Source of the DNA: Prosapia bicincta
Taxonomy: Eukaryota; Arthropoda; Insecta; Hemiptera; Cercopidae
Reading direction: 5' to 3'
Length of the DNA: 64,000 bases
Assembly (NCBI GenBank): GCA_036971475.1
Contig: JBAIZL010000003.1
Span: 108,935,070 to 108,999,069, forward strand
Shown: one piece after another, positions 11,108-22,256 of the stretch
How the letters are laid out: every line of letters starts with the position of its first letter
Numbering within the stretch: position 1 is the first letter of the stretch
The notes under the pieces: model-generated
The model's input: only the letters and a program-made list of their open reading frames with translations
Told to the model about the DNA's origin: nothing
The model's database searches: none
Program-made: the position numbers and the translations under genes

Positions 11108-11110
<3 letters not shown>
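10791..11110. other. Unassigned DNA
   Basis: I found no gene or array. A GC-richer patch (10800-10910) is unidentified. Confidence 0.35.
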
Positions 11111-11454
<344 letters not shown>

Positions 11455-11479
11455 GTTGTCTTATAAATAAAACAACATA

Positions 11480-11870
11480 ACGTTAAACAAAGACTAAGCT
11501 TTGTAGTGCGGAAAAATGTGGACGTGTTTCACCTAACGAAGTCATCCTTACACAGGCACCACTCTTGAGGACAGGTGTATCGCTCTTCCTAGGAATATTT
11601 TTATCCTAACGGAATCATCCTTACACAGGCGCCATGCTTAGGAACAGATGTATCCCACTTCTTCCGTACATGTCCGCCAATTACAGGAAGACAACGCGTG
11701 TTAACAAAAACCTAATAATATGTTCTTCAAAAAGTCCATTCCTAAGCAACAATTATAAATTTAAGTTTTGTTTTTTGTAGTTCATTGAATCACTAACAAA
11801 CTGCGTTTCCGTATAATATCGAGCGAAAATTAAGTATTGAAAACCTAATATGTAACATATCAATAGACAT
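11480..11870 (+). repeat. Repeat B, copy 3
   Basis: Starts with AAGCTTTGTAGTGCGGAAAA as in B2. It carries an internal duplication: CATCCTTACACAGGC appears at 11542 and 11608, each followed by a GCCA-containing segment. It diverges from the family after about 11860. Non-coding. Confidence 0.7.
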
Positions 11871-12548
11871 AATATAGTTTAAGTTTTACATACGTAACCT
11901 AAGATAGAAATTGAAAGTAAAACATAAAATTGGATTGAAATTTATAAAAAAAAAAATCGGATCCAAGGCGTAAAAATAGGATTTGTAATGTAAGATAGTT
12001 ATAATGCAAATAGTAAGGAGTTGTGTAGCATAGGGAGTTATGTTTTCGATCGTAGCATAGCGACGTTGGGGATACTTTTACAAAGCAAAGAATGTAAAAC
12101 AGTTACAGAGATACTCACGCACACAGGAGTAAGTTGGGTAGATAAATACTCCTAAATAATATTTCCTCCATTCCCATACACCAGAATATTCCTTTGTTTA
12201 TTACCAAATGTATAGTTTTATTATAACACATTTGCTATAACGGATTTCCAGTTACACCCAAGCAAACTTGTACCATGATCATATTACATATAGGCCTATC
12301 CCTAGGGCTGGTATAGCCCGAGGTTTGAATCCGTTTATCCCTGCATCTTGTCCCCCCACTCCAGCTACCTTATTACCTCAAGGTCGATTGTATCGGTTTA
12401 ATGTAAATATTTGAAAAAGTATTTTTCGTTTGTATGTTCAATGTCACAAATTAAACTCTTTTTTAAAAGCGTTTCATTGTGATCTCGTGAAATTAAACGC
12501 TTAAACGCACATGAAAAGTAAACAAACGTGTGTGTGTGGGGGGGGGGG

Positions 12549-12585
<37 letters not shown>

Positions 12586-13419
12586 TACTAAAACGTAATG
12601 CATTGTGTAGTGAGTAGTGTATTCACTGATAATGAGGATTTTCAATTGGTGGCACCAATTAAACTCTTCTTTCGACCGTAGCATATCGACGTTGGGGAAG
12701 GTAAATGTATAAACGCACAAGTAAACTAACCTAACGGACATAAAAACACACTCAAAGAAACCATGTTCAAGCAACGTTGTATTATAAATTAATAAAAGGA
12801 CTCCTTTCAAGCGTAGGCAGTTGTCTATTTTCAGGGTAATCACAAGTAAACCACGGGTTTTAAACAAACCTGCCCCTGAATTGCATATTTAGCGCCGTTT
12901 AATCTCGTATTGCCATACAACATATTGGAACATTATATCTTACTTCATCATTTCACCTCTTATCTACCATTGCATTGCGAACTCTTGAAATTAAACGCTT
13001 AAATGCACATGAAAAGTAAACAAACGCGTGTGTTTGTGTGTGTGTGTATGTGCGTGTCCGTGTGTGTGTGTGTGCGCGCGCGTATGTTTACTCTGAAGAC
13101 TTGTCATCACATTTTCTCAAACTATAACTAACTTGAAGCGTTAGAATAACGTAAAATGAAGCTTAACTAGAAACATCTCGCCTTAGATGCATAAGTTAGC
13201 TACAAGCGTGGGTTACTGGCTGCGTTACCGCGACATACATACTCAGTCTGAGGACTACGCCCGGCTTAGGTTTATCTCGTTGTATACACGTACATATGCA
13301 GTCGCAGCCAATAGGCCTATTCATTACGTTTTTATATTCGTTGAATGTTTAATAAAAGTGCTTAGGTTTGTAAAATGCAAGCAGAATAAGAATATCCAGT
13401 AAAGTTAACATCAGACATA
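11871..13419. other. Repeat-rich DNA with two GT tracts
   Basis: A 70-bp block (TGAAATTAAACGCTTAAA...AAAGTAAACAAACG) occurs at 12487-12530 and again at 12985-13028, each followed directly by a (GT)n tract (12528-12582 and 13029-13082). The first tract contains a run of 12 G. CGACGTTGGGGA occurs at 12060 and 12688. This indicates local duplication. The frame at 13187-13402 is not recognised. Confidence 0.6.
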
Positions 13420-13613
13420 ACAATTCAGCACAATGTCCCACCAAATTAATTATTTACAACATTCTCATATAACAAATACTTGACAAATAAAGGGCATAAG
13501 TACATTTCAAACAAAACATACATAAAAACCGAAATATAAAATTTACAACAAAATCAGATATAAAATGAGATATTTTAACAAAATTAATGTTACCTTTAGA
13601 ATTTATGAAATAC

Positions 13614-13673
<60 letters not shown>

Positions 13674-14075
13674 TGTTAAAAACAAGATTTACAATATAAA
13701 TGCAATGCACGATGTATCTAATTACGTCTTTTTTATAAACAAAAAGCACTTTAGTCTAAGAATTATAAGTAAGTGCTACTATATTGCAATATATGCTACA
13801 TATTTTACAAACATAAGTAAGTGCTAGTATAGGTAAGTAGTTAAAATATTCACAAGTGTTTTAGGAAAAACTAGTAGCTCACGTGTGGAAGGAATCAACA
13901 ATTATATACATGTATTAAATATGGAAATACGATTTCTTTTATTACAGTAAATGATTACAAATATTTTAAATACAAGTATAATTTAGATTTGTATATTTTT
14001 CAAAGCTTTTTACGAATGAAATATGTATTAGCTACTTCAGGAAAAAAATTAAATAACACAATTTACATATGTATA
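13420..14075 (+). repeat. Repeat B, copy 4
   Basis: Near-identical to B2 over about 640 bp, in direct orientation and about 3.45 kb away. The embedded (AT)n at 13616-13671 is about 22 bp longer than in B2. The left end is truncated relative to B2. Confidence 0.85.
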
Positions 14076-14082
14076 TATGCAT

Positions 14083-14120
14083 GTGTGTGTGTGTGTGTGT
14101 GGTGTTTGTGTGTGTTTGTG

Positions 14121-14166
<46 letters not shown>
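14083..14166. repeat. (GT)n microsatellite
   Basis: 84 bp of GT with a few TTTG and GGTG interruptions, at the junction between repeats B4 and C1. C2 and C3 also have a GT or AG tract near their left ends. Confidence 0.95.
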
Positions 14167-14169
<3 letters not shown>

Positions 14170-14170
<1 letters not shown>

Positions 14171-14280
14171 GAAAGTTTAATCGCCACAGCGCGCTAACAC
14201 CACTCGCCACTAACCCTGAGGCAAGTCCATTATGTTTACCTCAGCAAACATGGGTTTTCCATGTCTAAAAAATGTTCAAT
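14170..14280. other. Short unassigned segment
   Basis: Higher GC than its neighbours; contains ACCTCAGCAA and CATGGG words also found at 33971-33990 in C3, so it is probably the diverged left end of C1. Confidence 0.4.
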
Positions 14281-16481
14281 TGTTTACATTCTTTAAATCT
14301 AAAATTCCATTCTCTGTATTTTATATGCATTTTTATACAACGCGTATTTTATCATTTTAATTTTATGCTAAATTTAATAGTATCTTTTACAACACTTCGC
14401 AATACGGTATGTTGTATTCTCATGGCATAGCCTAGAGCCTAGAGGTATTAGGTTACAGGATTAAATGCGGACGTAAAAAAAAATTATTCTAAATAAAACT
14501 CCAGCCAAGTTACAACCTACTGACATAGTTGTATCTTTTCATTAAACGTCTTTACATAGCAGAACACAATGCAACCAAATGCCCAACTACAGCAAACATA
14601 AGCAACCCATCAACTCACCTTTGCGCACTGCACGATGCAGGGGGCTCTGGGGAACTCTGAGGGGCTCTGGGGTGCTTTCTCAAGTCATCCTCTGCTTGGC
14701 TCACCATCTCTTTGCACTGCACATTTTAATAATAACACGTTATGTTTTCCTCTATAACCTTACATTAGATTTATGTTTACTATGTTGTCTGTGATTAAAG
14801 CAACCTATAGGACACATTACCCTTTTACTTGAGATAATATTTGAAAATAAAAAATGTGCACGTTACGAAAAATATTCATTAATATTTTAGCATTGTCCAT
14901 TTACTCACATGTTTTCATATTTATTATTAATACCAAATAAAATATACGAAATTATCATAATTTTATACAAACTGATATAAAATAAACACGCAACCAAAAT
15001 TTTAAACAAAAACAAAAGTGTTCTATTTTCAACAAAACGTTTCGAATTTTACTTTTTTATACATTTTTTAAACACGTTTTTTTCGGATAAAATTCCTCAA
15101 ATTTTTATTTAAGCATAATTTTATTTCAATATTCTTTGATTTATCATATAAATGAAAAATATTTGTGTTATTAAAATCTATAAAAAAAACTTTATAACTA
15201 TTATCAAGAATTATGTTTGTAGATTACAGGACTAACCTAATCATGTGTGAGCATTAATGTAAAAGGGAAGACCACAAAATCTTTAAACTTAATATTCGTT
15301 TACTTTATAATGATAATTTTTCAGAATTATTTATTTTAAGAGTTTTCATCACAAGAAATCACATAAGTTGAAGCAAGTCATTTGGGTTACATGAATATTT
15401 TATTTTTTGTCTTTAATAAATACAAACCGCGTTGAGAATACGAGAAATTTACATAAAGTTTTTAAGAATCTACAGTTAAATTCAAGCAGATATTAAAACC
15501 GATATTAACAACGGAACAGAACAGTTGTAAGTTACAATACACCAAACATACTTTCCACACATATTATAATATTTACAAGTTTTTGTAATTAGGAAAAGAA
15601 CCCCTCACACTACCTTAAAACACATAAAGTAATTGCTACGCATGCATAGTAGAGAACAGAAATAATATCAAATAGCACTTATCAAATACAATATATTTTC
15701 TATAACATACATATAATTTTATATAGACTTAGGCTACATAATTGTGATTAGGACGTGATAAAATTATTTGTGTAATTTAAATCTTCTTCTTTATAACTGA
15801 AGTAAAATCTTTGACTTAATAAAAACAATTTTACAAAACAATAAACGAACCTCAAAGATAATTAACAGTAGAAACAATTACACATACTTTTAATCTGAAA
15901 ACCTTCACACAAAATGTCAAAATACCAATCCAGTCGCCAAAGCTTCAAACTAATAAGAAAATATAACCTACAAGCTAATAAACGCACTAATCGAGTAAAC
16001 AGCTGATTCTATTGTTGTATAAAGCCTAGATCGCTGCGATAAGAATACGTCACTCAGTTGGCTGTGGCCGTTTCGACATTCTTCTTCTTGATTACTAATA
16101 TAAGTTATTACGTTAGCAATGAGTGTGACAGCATGAATGGTTTGTCTTATATTAGACAGCTAAATTTAATGCGTTGTAAATTTATGCTGGCTTTTTCGAT
16201 AAATCTTGCACATGGAAAAAATTAGGAAGAATAAATATGACAAACATTTCAAAAAACGTGAACGAATCAGGATTGTTGAGAAGAATTATGGATTTTATGC
16301 TATATACACAGATAAATTGTATATATTTTTTCAAAATTTTGTCTAGCTCTTGAGTTATTTACATTTTTGTGAAAGTAAATTATTGCTTTTTCTATTAATC
16401 GGGTCTGGGTTCCCAAAACCCACCCCAAGTAATTACTTGTAATAATTTACTTTGATTTAATATTAATAAATAATACACACA

Positions 16482-16494
16482 ACCTCAAACTACA
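16482..16494 (+). repeat. Target-site duplication, left copy
   Basis: ACCTCAAACTACA is identical to 17310-17322 and flanks the LINE fragment. The unoccupied paralogous site in C2 is ACCTCTAGCTACA at 25484-25496. Confidence 0.85.
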
Positions 16495-17309
16495 TCGAGT
16501 CTTTGACAACCTACCTCCAGTTTTATCTAAACCTTGTTGACCAGGTGAAACCAAAGTGACAGGCCATGGATATTGAACTCAGGAAAGCAACAATTATGAC
16601 CATCAACGTACGATTCCCTGAAAGTGACTGGATTCATATTTACACAGATGGATCTTCAAACCCTTCAAGTGGAGAAACTGGAGCAGGATATTTTTCAAAA
16701 TTATTTCAGGGCTCGGTAGCTTTGGGCCTCTGCTGCAGCAATTTTGACGGTGAGGTTGTGGCCATAGGTTGAAGCAGCATCATGCGTCATGCGACTTTCG
16801 CTGCAGCAGGTTGTATTCCTGATTGATTCACAATCAGCGATTTTGGCAGTTTCCTCTAACACACCAACTGGCTGCACCTTGACAGTGTCGTGCAGAGAAA
16901 AAATGCAACTATGCCAAGAGGCAGGCTTCAGAATTGCGCTCCAGTGGATTCCCAGTCACGTTGGCACAACAGGGAACGAAAAAGCTGACAACCTCGCCAA
17001 GAGTGGGTACCGTCTACCACAGCCACCAATCAAAATATCACTGGGCTCTGCTTACACCAGGATCCACGCAGCAGCTAAGACGTACTTGAAAACATCACAA
17101 GAAAACCTGGCTGTTGGAAAGAGATGGCAAGATCTTTGCACCAACCCCATTCCAAAAAACCTGCCTCGACCACAGTGTCGAAGCTCGAAGCACACAGCTC
17201 GAAGCATACAATAGCGACCCAAAAACCAGACTCTCCAAGCTCTACTGGTCTGCACGATGCCAAATGGTCGAGTTACCAAGGGCAGGCGTTGGATAAAGTA
17301 AAGTAAAGT
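16495..17309 (+). pseudogene. 5'-truncated LINE: RNase H domain relic
   Basis: An 815-bp insertion encodes the C-terminal RNase H domain of an I/LOA-type non-LTR retrotransposon. Visible motifs are IYTDGS (16638-16655), FDGEVVAI (about 16743), FLIDSQSA (about 16808) and WIPSHVGTTGNEKADNLAKS (about 16945-17005), so all catalytic acidic residues and the histidine are recognisable. A frameshift and stop between 16770 and 16789 separate two open parts (16566-16772 and 16789-17214). The 3' end is a (TAAAG)n tail. It belongs to a different lineage from the LINE at 49.6 kb, whose tail is poly-A. Confidence 0.85.
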
Positions 17310-17322
17310 ACCTCAAACTACA
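17310..17322 (+). repeat. Target-site duplication, right copy
   Basis: ACCTCAAACTACA directly follows the (TAAAG)n tail and restores the interrupted C1 sequence. Confidence 0.85.
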
Positions 17323-17339
17323 AATATTTTTATTCTAAT

Positions 17340-17445
17340 GCTATGTACATTTCGGTCATACCGTACCTATTCTCAGAGACATGACAATACATACTGTGTC
17401 ATGTCTCTGAGGATGGTTAGATTGTATGCGAGATGTACGTCTATG
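17340..17445. ncRNA. Degenerate paired hammerhead-like hairpin in C1
   Basis: A perfect 15-bp inverted repeat (17374-17388 and 17399-17413) with a 10-base loop lies between two opposed hammerhead-like half-motifs. Minus strand: CTGAGAA then GAAA. Plus strand: CTGAGGA (17409-17415) but GAGA in place of GAAA. Both cores are damaged. The better-preserved paralogue is at 25520-25625 in C2. Confidence 0.5.
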
Positions 17446-17662
17446 TAAGACTGGACTAAAATTATTAGTGGTTAGAGTTTGTGTGTATTATTTATTAAAA
17501 TAAAACTGTAAATATTTTGTTAATATTAAAATATAAATAATTCTAAATGACTAAATGCTCATCCTGTTATAGCCACTCTAGTCCTTTAGAGCAGTCTGTG
17601 ATTTGACAGTAACACATATGGAAATATATATAGGTCAAATTTTGTAAGCTGGCACTTGGGTA

Positions 17663-18240
17663 TTAGATGGAAATTGTGTATTAGGTCTTAAGAAATGTCA
17701 TTGGGGCGTAACTCGCGGCCACGCCTTAAACAATCCTATTAACATGCTCCCATGAATGCCCTATTTACAGTTGTTGCTATGTTTTCTATATATTAGGACC
17801 AGACCAATAGTAAAAAGCTGCAAAAATTCGAATTGAAAAAATGTTCTTTTAACTATACAACATAATATTTGTGAAACTGTTAGTATATATTGTTCAAGTT
17901 GTTTGTTGGTCTATTCGTTATTAAGGTAGTCATTCCATTATAAAAGTGGAAAATTCTTACATGAATGCATACGTTCCTTGGAAACAAGTGTAAAAATATT
18001 TATGAAAAGTGTTTCTAAGTAAATATATTTTGCAAAATAATTAACATCCTTAGAAAACGTTGTCATCAGGGCTGCAATACATAAAGTAATAATAACAATA
18101 ACGTAGCTAATATTAAAACGTTGTAAATTTGTAAAAACGTACTGAGAATTAAATTTTGTAAAAACTTACTGAGACAATAAATTTTGTTTTTAAAAATTTA
18201 GAAAATTTAAAGTTCGGATACTCATAAACGAATGTAAAAG
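17663..18240. other. AT-rich DNA, no gene seen
   Basis: Beyond the right end of repeat C1 no known repeat or coding segment was recognised. Confidence 0.4.
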
Positions 18241-18345
18241 TGAATAATTAGATAAATAGTTGTACTTGACTCGCAAATCCGCCGCATTTATTTACAAAAA
18301 CCGTCTCTGTGAGTGTAAACATGATTATTAATATTTCTCATAGTC
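18241..18345 (-). mobile_element. F3: partial copy of the F hairpin element
   Basis: The reverse complement matches the outer arm of F1/F2: ATAGTTGTACTTGACTCGCA, GCATTTATTTAC and GTGTAAACATGATTA. Only the terminal portion is present. It supports F as a dispersed family. Confidence 0.6.
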
Positions 18346-18765
18346 GATGTTGGTCCCCACAAACTTTGACAAATTTTACAAAATAACTAGCTCCCATAAC
18401 ATTACAATACCCTTCTTTGTTAAGAACTGAAACACCATAAGGTAAACTTGCAAACAAAATACGGTGCATTAAAATGTTGTATCTAGAGTACAAGAAAATA
18501 GAGTGCAATTGCAGGTAAACATAGGGCATGGAACATACTATCCTGTTTCAAAGGAATGTTTAACGCTGTAACCAACTCTTTATACAGCTAAGCAACTGTA
18601 AGAGTTATTCTTCAATGAGGAGAGTGAAAACATGTCGAAGTCGAGGATGACTGACAATTCTATTTAAAGGTTCTGCTCTCATCCATAATATTGGGGAGAA
18701 TGTCATCAATTTATTTGAAAAAACAAAACAAAAAAATTGACATTTTGTATAATAATTTGAATTGA
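18346..18765. other. Unassigned DNA
   Basis: An open frame of 63 codons on the minus strand (18338-18529) has no recognisable features. No repeat match was noticed. Confidence 0.35.
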
Positions 18766-18769
18766 AATT

Positions 18770-19165
18770 ATTTTAACTCATATAGAAAAAAAATCATTTC
18801 CAAGACTATAAATATTTATTGTCATTTAAAAGTTTACTACATAATGAAAATATGCTAAAATTATACAATATCAAGCGCACAATGATAAAACATATTGCAG
18901 CAAAAATATTGGCAAAAACCCAACTCACAAAAATAAGTAATATTACCTAAGTTACCTATGAATAAACCTTGATGTACATTTCGATGACACTTTTGTCATC
19001 AGAGAATCCTACTAAATTACCATCCAGAATACAATAATGCTCTATTTAAAGGTCTTGCTGTCATTCATCATGTGAAGCCATGTGTGTAGAAAAGACCTTT
19101 CTTGCTATAGTGGGGAAATGTGAACTTAATGGAGAAATGATTGAAACAGTTGAGATTCCAATAGA
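18770..19165 (+). repeat. Repeat G, copy 1 (Penelope-type terminus)
   Basis: Aligns with 32085-32449 over nearly its full length; landmarks AAATATTTATTGTC, CTACATAATGAAAATATGCT, GAGAATCCTACTA, TCATCATGTGAAGCCATGTG and TATAGTGGGGAAATGTGAAC. A hammerhead-like core lies on the minus strand at about 18971-19003. G1 and G2 diverge sharply right after AAACAGTTG, where G2 continues into the putative LTR. Confidence 0.75.
18968..19008 (-). ncRNA. Degenerate hammerhead-like motif
   Basis: Minus strand CTGATGA and GAAA are intact and helix III ATG/CAT is present. The helix II segment (CAAAAGTGTCATC) cannot pair at its base unless it borrows core bases. It is probably inactive, a relic of the motif at 59656-59684. 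Confidence 0.45.
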
Positions 19166-19600
19166 CAACACTAAACCATTTTAAAGTTAGTGAGTTTAAC
19201 AAAATGATGTGGGGGAATCTTGAAAGTTTTAATTCTAGTGAAATTTGTGTTTTCTTAGTTTAGTTTATGCAATTCTCATATATCAGATTGAAGATTCTAA
19301 AGTGTTATGATAATTTACCCTGGTGAACTGGGCATAAGCAGAGTGAACCCACGAAGCACAAGTGACAGAAAAAGTTAGAAGCCAGAATTGATGCGAAGTA
19401 AAAACACACATTACAATTGTACGCCATTGTGTCAAAATATTGTAATAAAATTTATTCTAAAATATTTACAAGGTATTAATTACAAATCCAAATTTGTACA
19501 TCCTAATTAATACAAAAAGCCGCCACCAAAGACCAAGACTCACTTCGACATGACACAAAAAACCTAAACAAGCACAAAAACATAACCAACTAAAACGTAA
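19166..19600. other. Unassigned DNA
   Basis: No array or recognisable protein similarity, although the last 100 bp are A/C-rich like the Penelope relic that follows and may be its decayed upstream part. Confidence 0.35.
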
Positions 19601-19604
19601 AAAA

Positions 19605-19995
19605 TGAAATTAAAATCGCTGCAAACATGAAAGAAAAGGCTCGACTAAACAAAATCACACTCACCACAGCAGACAAAGGCAACACCACAGTAATTACTAA
19701 TACAAACAGCCTAAATGACAAAATCAATGAATATAAAATAATATAATACAACTACATATAGATCCAACTGAGAAATATCACAGAACCATCATAACACTAA
19801 TTAATACATCCTAATACATTATCAGCAAAAACAAAAAATACCACCTAAATCAAATCCATCCTAGAGCAATTACCCTCCGCGCTCTCCATAAAATTCACAA
19901 ATCCAATGTCACCATCCGAGCCATCATCAACTACCAAAATGCCCCTGCACATAAACTAGCAAAATACATGAACAAAATAAATCTAGTAAGGGGTT
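19605..19995 (+). pseudogene. Penelope-like element reverse transcriptase relic
   Basis: Translation gives a TTADKGNTTVI motif (about 19659-19691) and, about 60 residues later in a shifted frame, a LHKIHKSNVTIRAI block followed by an APAHKLAKYM block (about 19882-19970). These match the conserved N-terminal part of Penelope-like RTs (xxKADKGNTTVI; YGLPKIHKPxxPLRPIVS; SPxYxLAKYL). Stops and frame changes interrupt it, and the catalytic YADD region is absent. Penelope elements are retroelements with a GIY-YIG endonuclease; none is seen here. Confidence 0.75.
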
Positions 19996-20545
19996 ATGTA
20001 TTGGTTCCTGGAGTTTTATTTGTTTGTATAATTTCTTTTGTTCTGGTTTCATGATTTCAATGCTTTTATATTTTGTGTTTGATATTTTTGGTGTAGGGTC
20101 TACATGGAGTTCAGTTATGTTGCTTTCTGTCATGAATTTTTATTCAAACACTGTACTTTCAACGTCTTCTAGGCGCATTATTAGTTGCGCTTGATTTAGT
20201 GCTTGATGTGTTTATAATGGGCATTTTATATTCAATGCCTTGTCCAATGTATTCATGGGGAATGGATTCTGTGCTTTGTATTGCTGTTTCTGTGTACAAA
20301 CTTTAGTATTTTATTGCATTTCTTGGGGCCGAAGCTGTATTTAAGTCATTTGTTTAAGTCCTAATTCAATTATATTCAATTCGATGTTGTTTCGATAGTG
20401 TTTATTGTGCGTGGGTGAAACTGGTGGTAGGTGTTAAAGTGTTATTGTTTTGCGTTGAGAGTTTTGTTTGTGTCTGATGCTCTGTTGCTGTCTGTGTGTA
20501 TATTCTTTGGTGTATTGAACGATTTCTTCAAGTATAACTGCAACG
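19996..20545 (-). pseudogene. Probable inverted N-terminal part of the same Penelope relic
   Basis: The plus strand switches at about 19995 from A/C-rich to T/G-rich, as expected if a coding strand flips orientation. The minus-strand translation is lysine/glutamine-rich, with an IIELGLKQ segment followed (frame shifted) by SFGPKK, reminiscent of the SKGLNF..PK stretch that precedes ADKGN in Penelope proteins, and a 68-codon open frame (19927-20133). Assignment rests on weak similarity. Confidence 0.4.
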
Positions 20546-21838
20546 TATCAACGATTATGTTCAACTATATATATATAATATGACGTTTTTTATTGTTACT
20601 TTAAAAACTGTCAGGGAATTAAAAAGGTTATAAACGTATCAACGATTATCTTCAACTATTGTCTATATAGGTCATTAAGTAAACTCATTTATCCAGCTTT
20701 ATATTCCTTGTGCATTTTAGGAGTTCAAATATTCTAAATAACTTAACAAATAAAACACAACTAACAAATTAATAATAAATATAGTCTTGGGATACTTCAT
20801 CGATAGAGATTTATCGAATTAAATATAATATTTGTTAAATGATTAATACGTCATTTTAATCCTAATATCAGGTTTAAGTGGCTTCAGTTTTCTACGTAAA
20901 TACAAAGCAGAACAAATTCATTAAACATAACACTCGTATTCTTTGATGTAAAAACAACAATATTTGCTTGTAAAGATATTACAATGGTTGGCTAGTAGCA
21001 TGCACTGAGGTTGCATTATTGTTTCCCTGGAAACATTCACTGCTCCAGGAACCTAGACATGTCGCTAGAAAAGAGGTAATCTTATCTAGGCGTATAGCTA
21101 AATTATTTATATTTGTTTATGCTTACTAATAGCATAAACATGGTACGAATATATTTAATTTTTGCCAGACATTGTACCAGCACTCTTGGGTCATTTTTGC
21201 TTAGCTTGTTTAATCTTATTATTTTCATTGTCACCAACATCTATACAATGGCTCACCATTAGTCTGCAAATGCAATAACAACATTAATTGTTTCCATCTA
21301 TAACTTTGTATTACTATATGTGAAGGACACTTTGCTGGTTAGTATCTTATAGTACGTTTAAGATAATTATTTTCCCTTTTTTATTAAGATATATCTAAAA
21401 TGTTTTTCTTTTTTATAAAGATTTTATCTAAAATTTTGGTAGTAAATGTTTCACTATAGATTTTTTTAATCTAATCAAATTTCCCCGTTACAGTCACTCT
21501 AAATATAAACGCAAGACATACCAATTCCCTTTCTAAATATTACACACAAATAATGCTAGCATTAAATCCAAACATAAAGATTTCCATTAAAAACCCACTG
21601 TAGTTTTTTTCTCTGTTTTATATCTAATCACATAGTTTTAGGATTGTGTTTATTTTTCCTAATTTTTATACACTTATATAAACCGGGATCGTTTAGGAAA
21701 TGTCTACACTAGTGTTAAATAGCTCTTTTCATACAAAATAGTCATTCAAAACCGAATGTATTTTGTAACACAAAGAATGTTATTCCTCCGCAGGTTTTCC
21801 AAAAACCTATTTCCCAAAGCTTCAAACTTAAAGGAATC

Positions 21839-21840
<2 letters not shown>
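20546..21840. other. AT-rich DNA, no gene seen
   Basis: A short duplication occurs (AACGTATCAACGATTAT at 20542 and 20627, both followed by TTCAACTAT). ACTTTAAAAACTGTCAGGGA at 20600 resembles the left end of repeat C2 (about 21927). Nothing coding was recognised. Confidence 0.45.

Positions 21841-21904
<64 letters not shown>
21841..21904. repeat. (AT)n microsatellite
   Basis: About 64 bp of AT at the left edge of repeat C2. An equivalent tract (33474-33521) is at the left edge of C3. Confidence 0.97.
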
Positions 21905-21910
<6 letters not shown>

Positions 21911-22029
21911 GTTTTTCTTATTCTGTTACTTTAAAAAACTAAGAGGGAATTAAACAGGTTATAATTTCTGTGTGTGTCAGTGAATTACAATCGATGAATT
22001 ACAAATTCTGATTTGCAGACAGGGACGAC

Positions 22030-22093
22030 CAGTGTCTGTGTGTGTTGGTGTGTGTGTGTGTGTGTGTATGGGGTGGTAAATGTGTGTGTGTGT

Positions 22094-22138
<45 letters not shown>

Positions 22139-22177
22139 TGTATGTGTGTGCGTGTGCGAGTTTGTGCGTTTGCGCGC

Positions 22178-22222
<45 letters not shown>

Positions 22223-22256
22223 TGTGTTTGTTTGTGTGTGTGTGAGAGAGAGAGAG
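22030..22256. repeat. (GT)n / (CG)n / (AG)n compound tract
   Basis: Long GT runs surround a pure (GC)n core at about 22173-22192, which passes into GT and then AG. It lies inside C2. Such an alternating GC/GT sequence is a strong Z-DNA candidate. Several cysteine/valine and histidine/threonine frames here are repeat translations. Confidence 0.95.

Larger units (their letters stand above)
14280..17662 (+). repeat. Repeat C, copy 1 (split by a LINE)
   Basis: Over 2 kb aligns with C2 (22340-23930) and C3 (34095-36240). Shared landmarks include CATAGCCTAGAGC, TTCGGATAAAATTCCTCA, ATAATTTTATATAGACTTAG, GGCTACATAA and AAACAGCTGATT. The right part (16410-16494 and 17310-17662) aligns with C2 at 24570-24600 and 25470-25837 and ends at CACTTGGGTA in both copies. 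No coding frame is conserved, so C looks like a large non-autonomous element or the non-coding remains of one. Confidence 0.8.
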
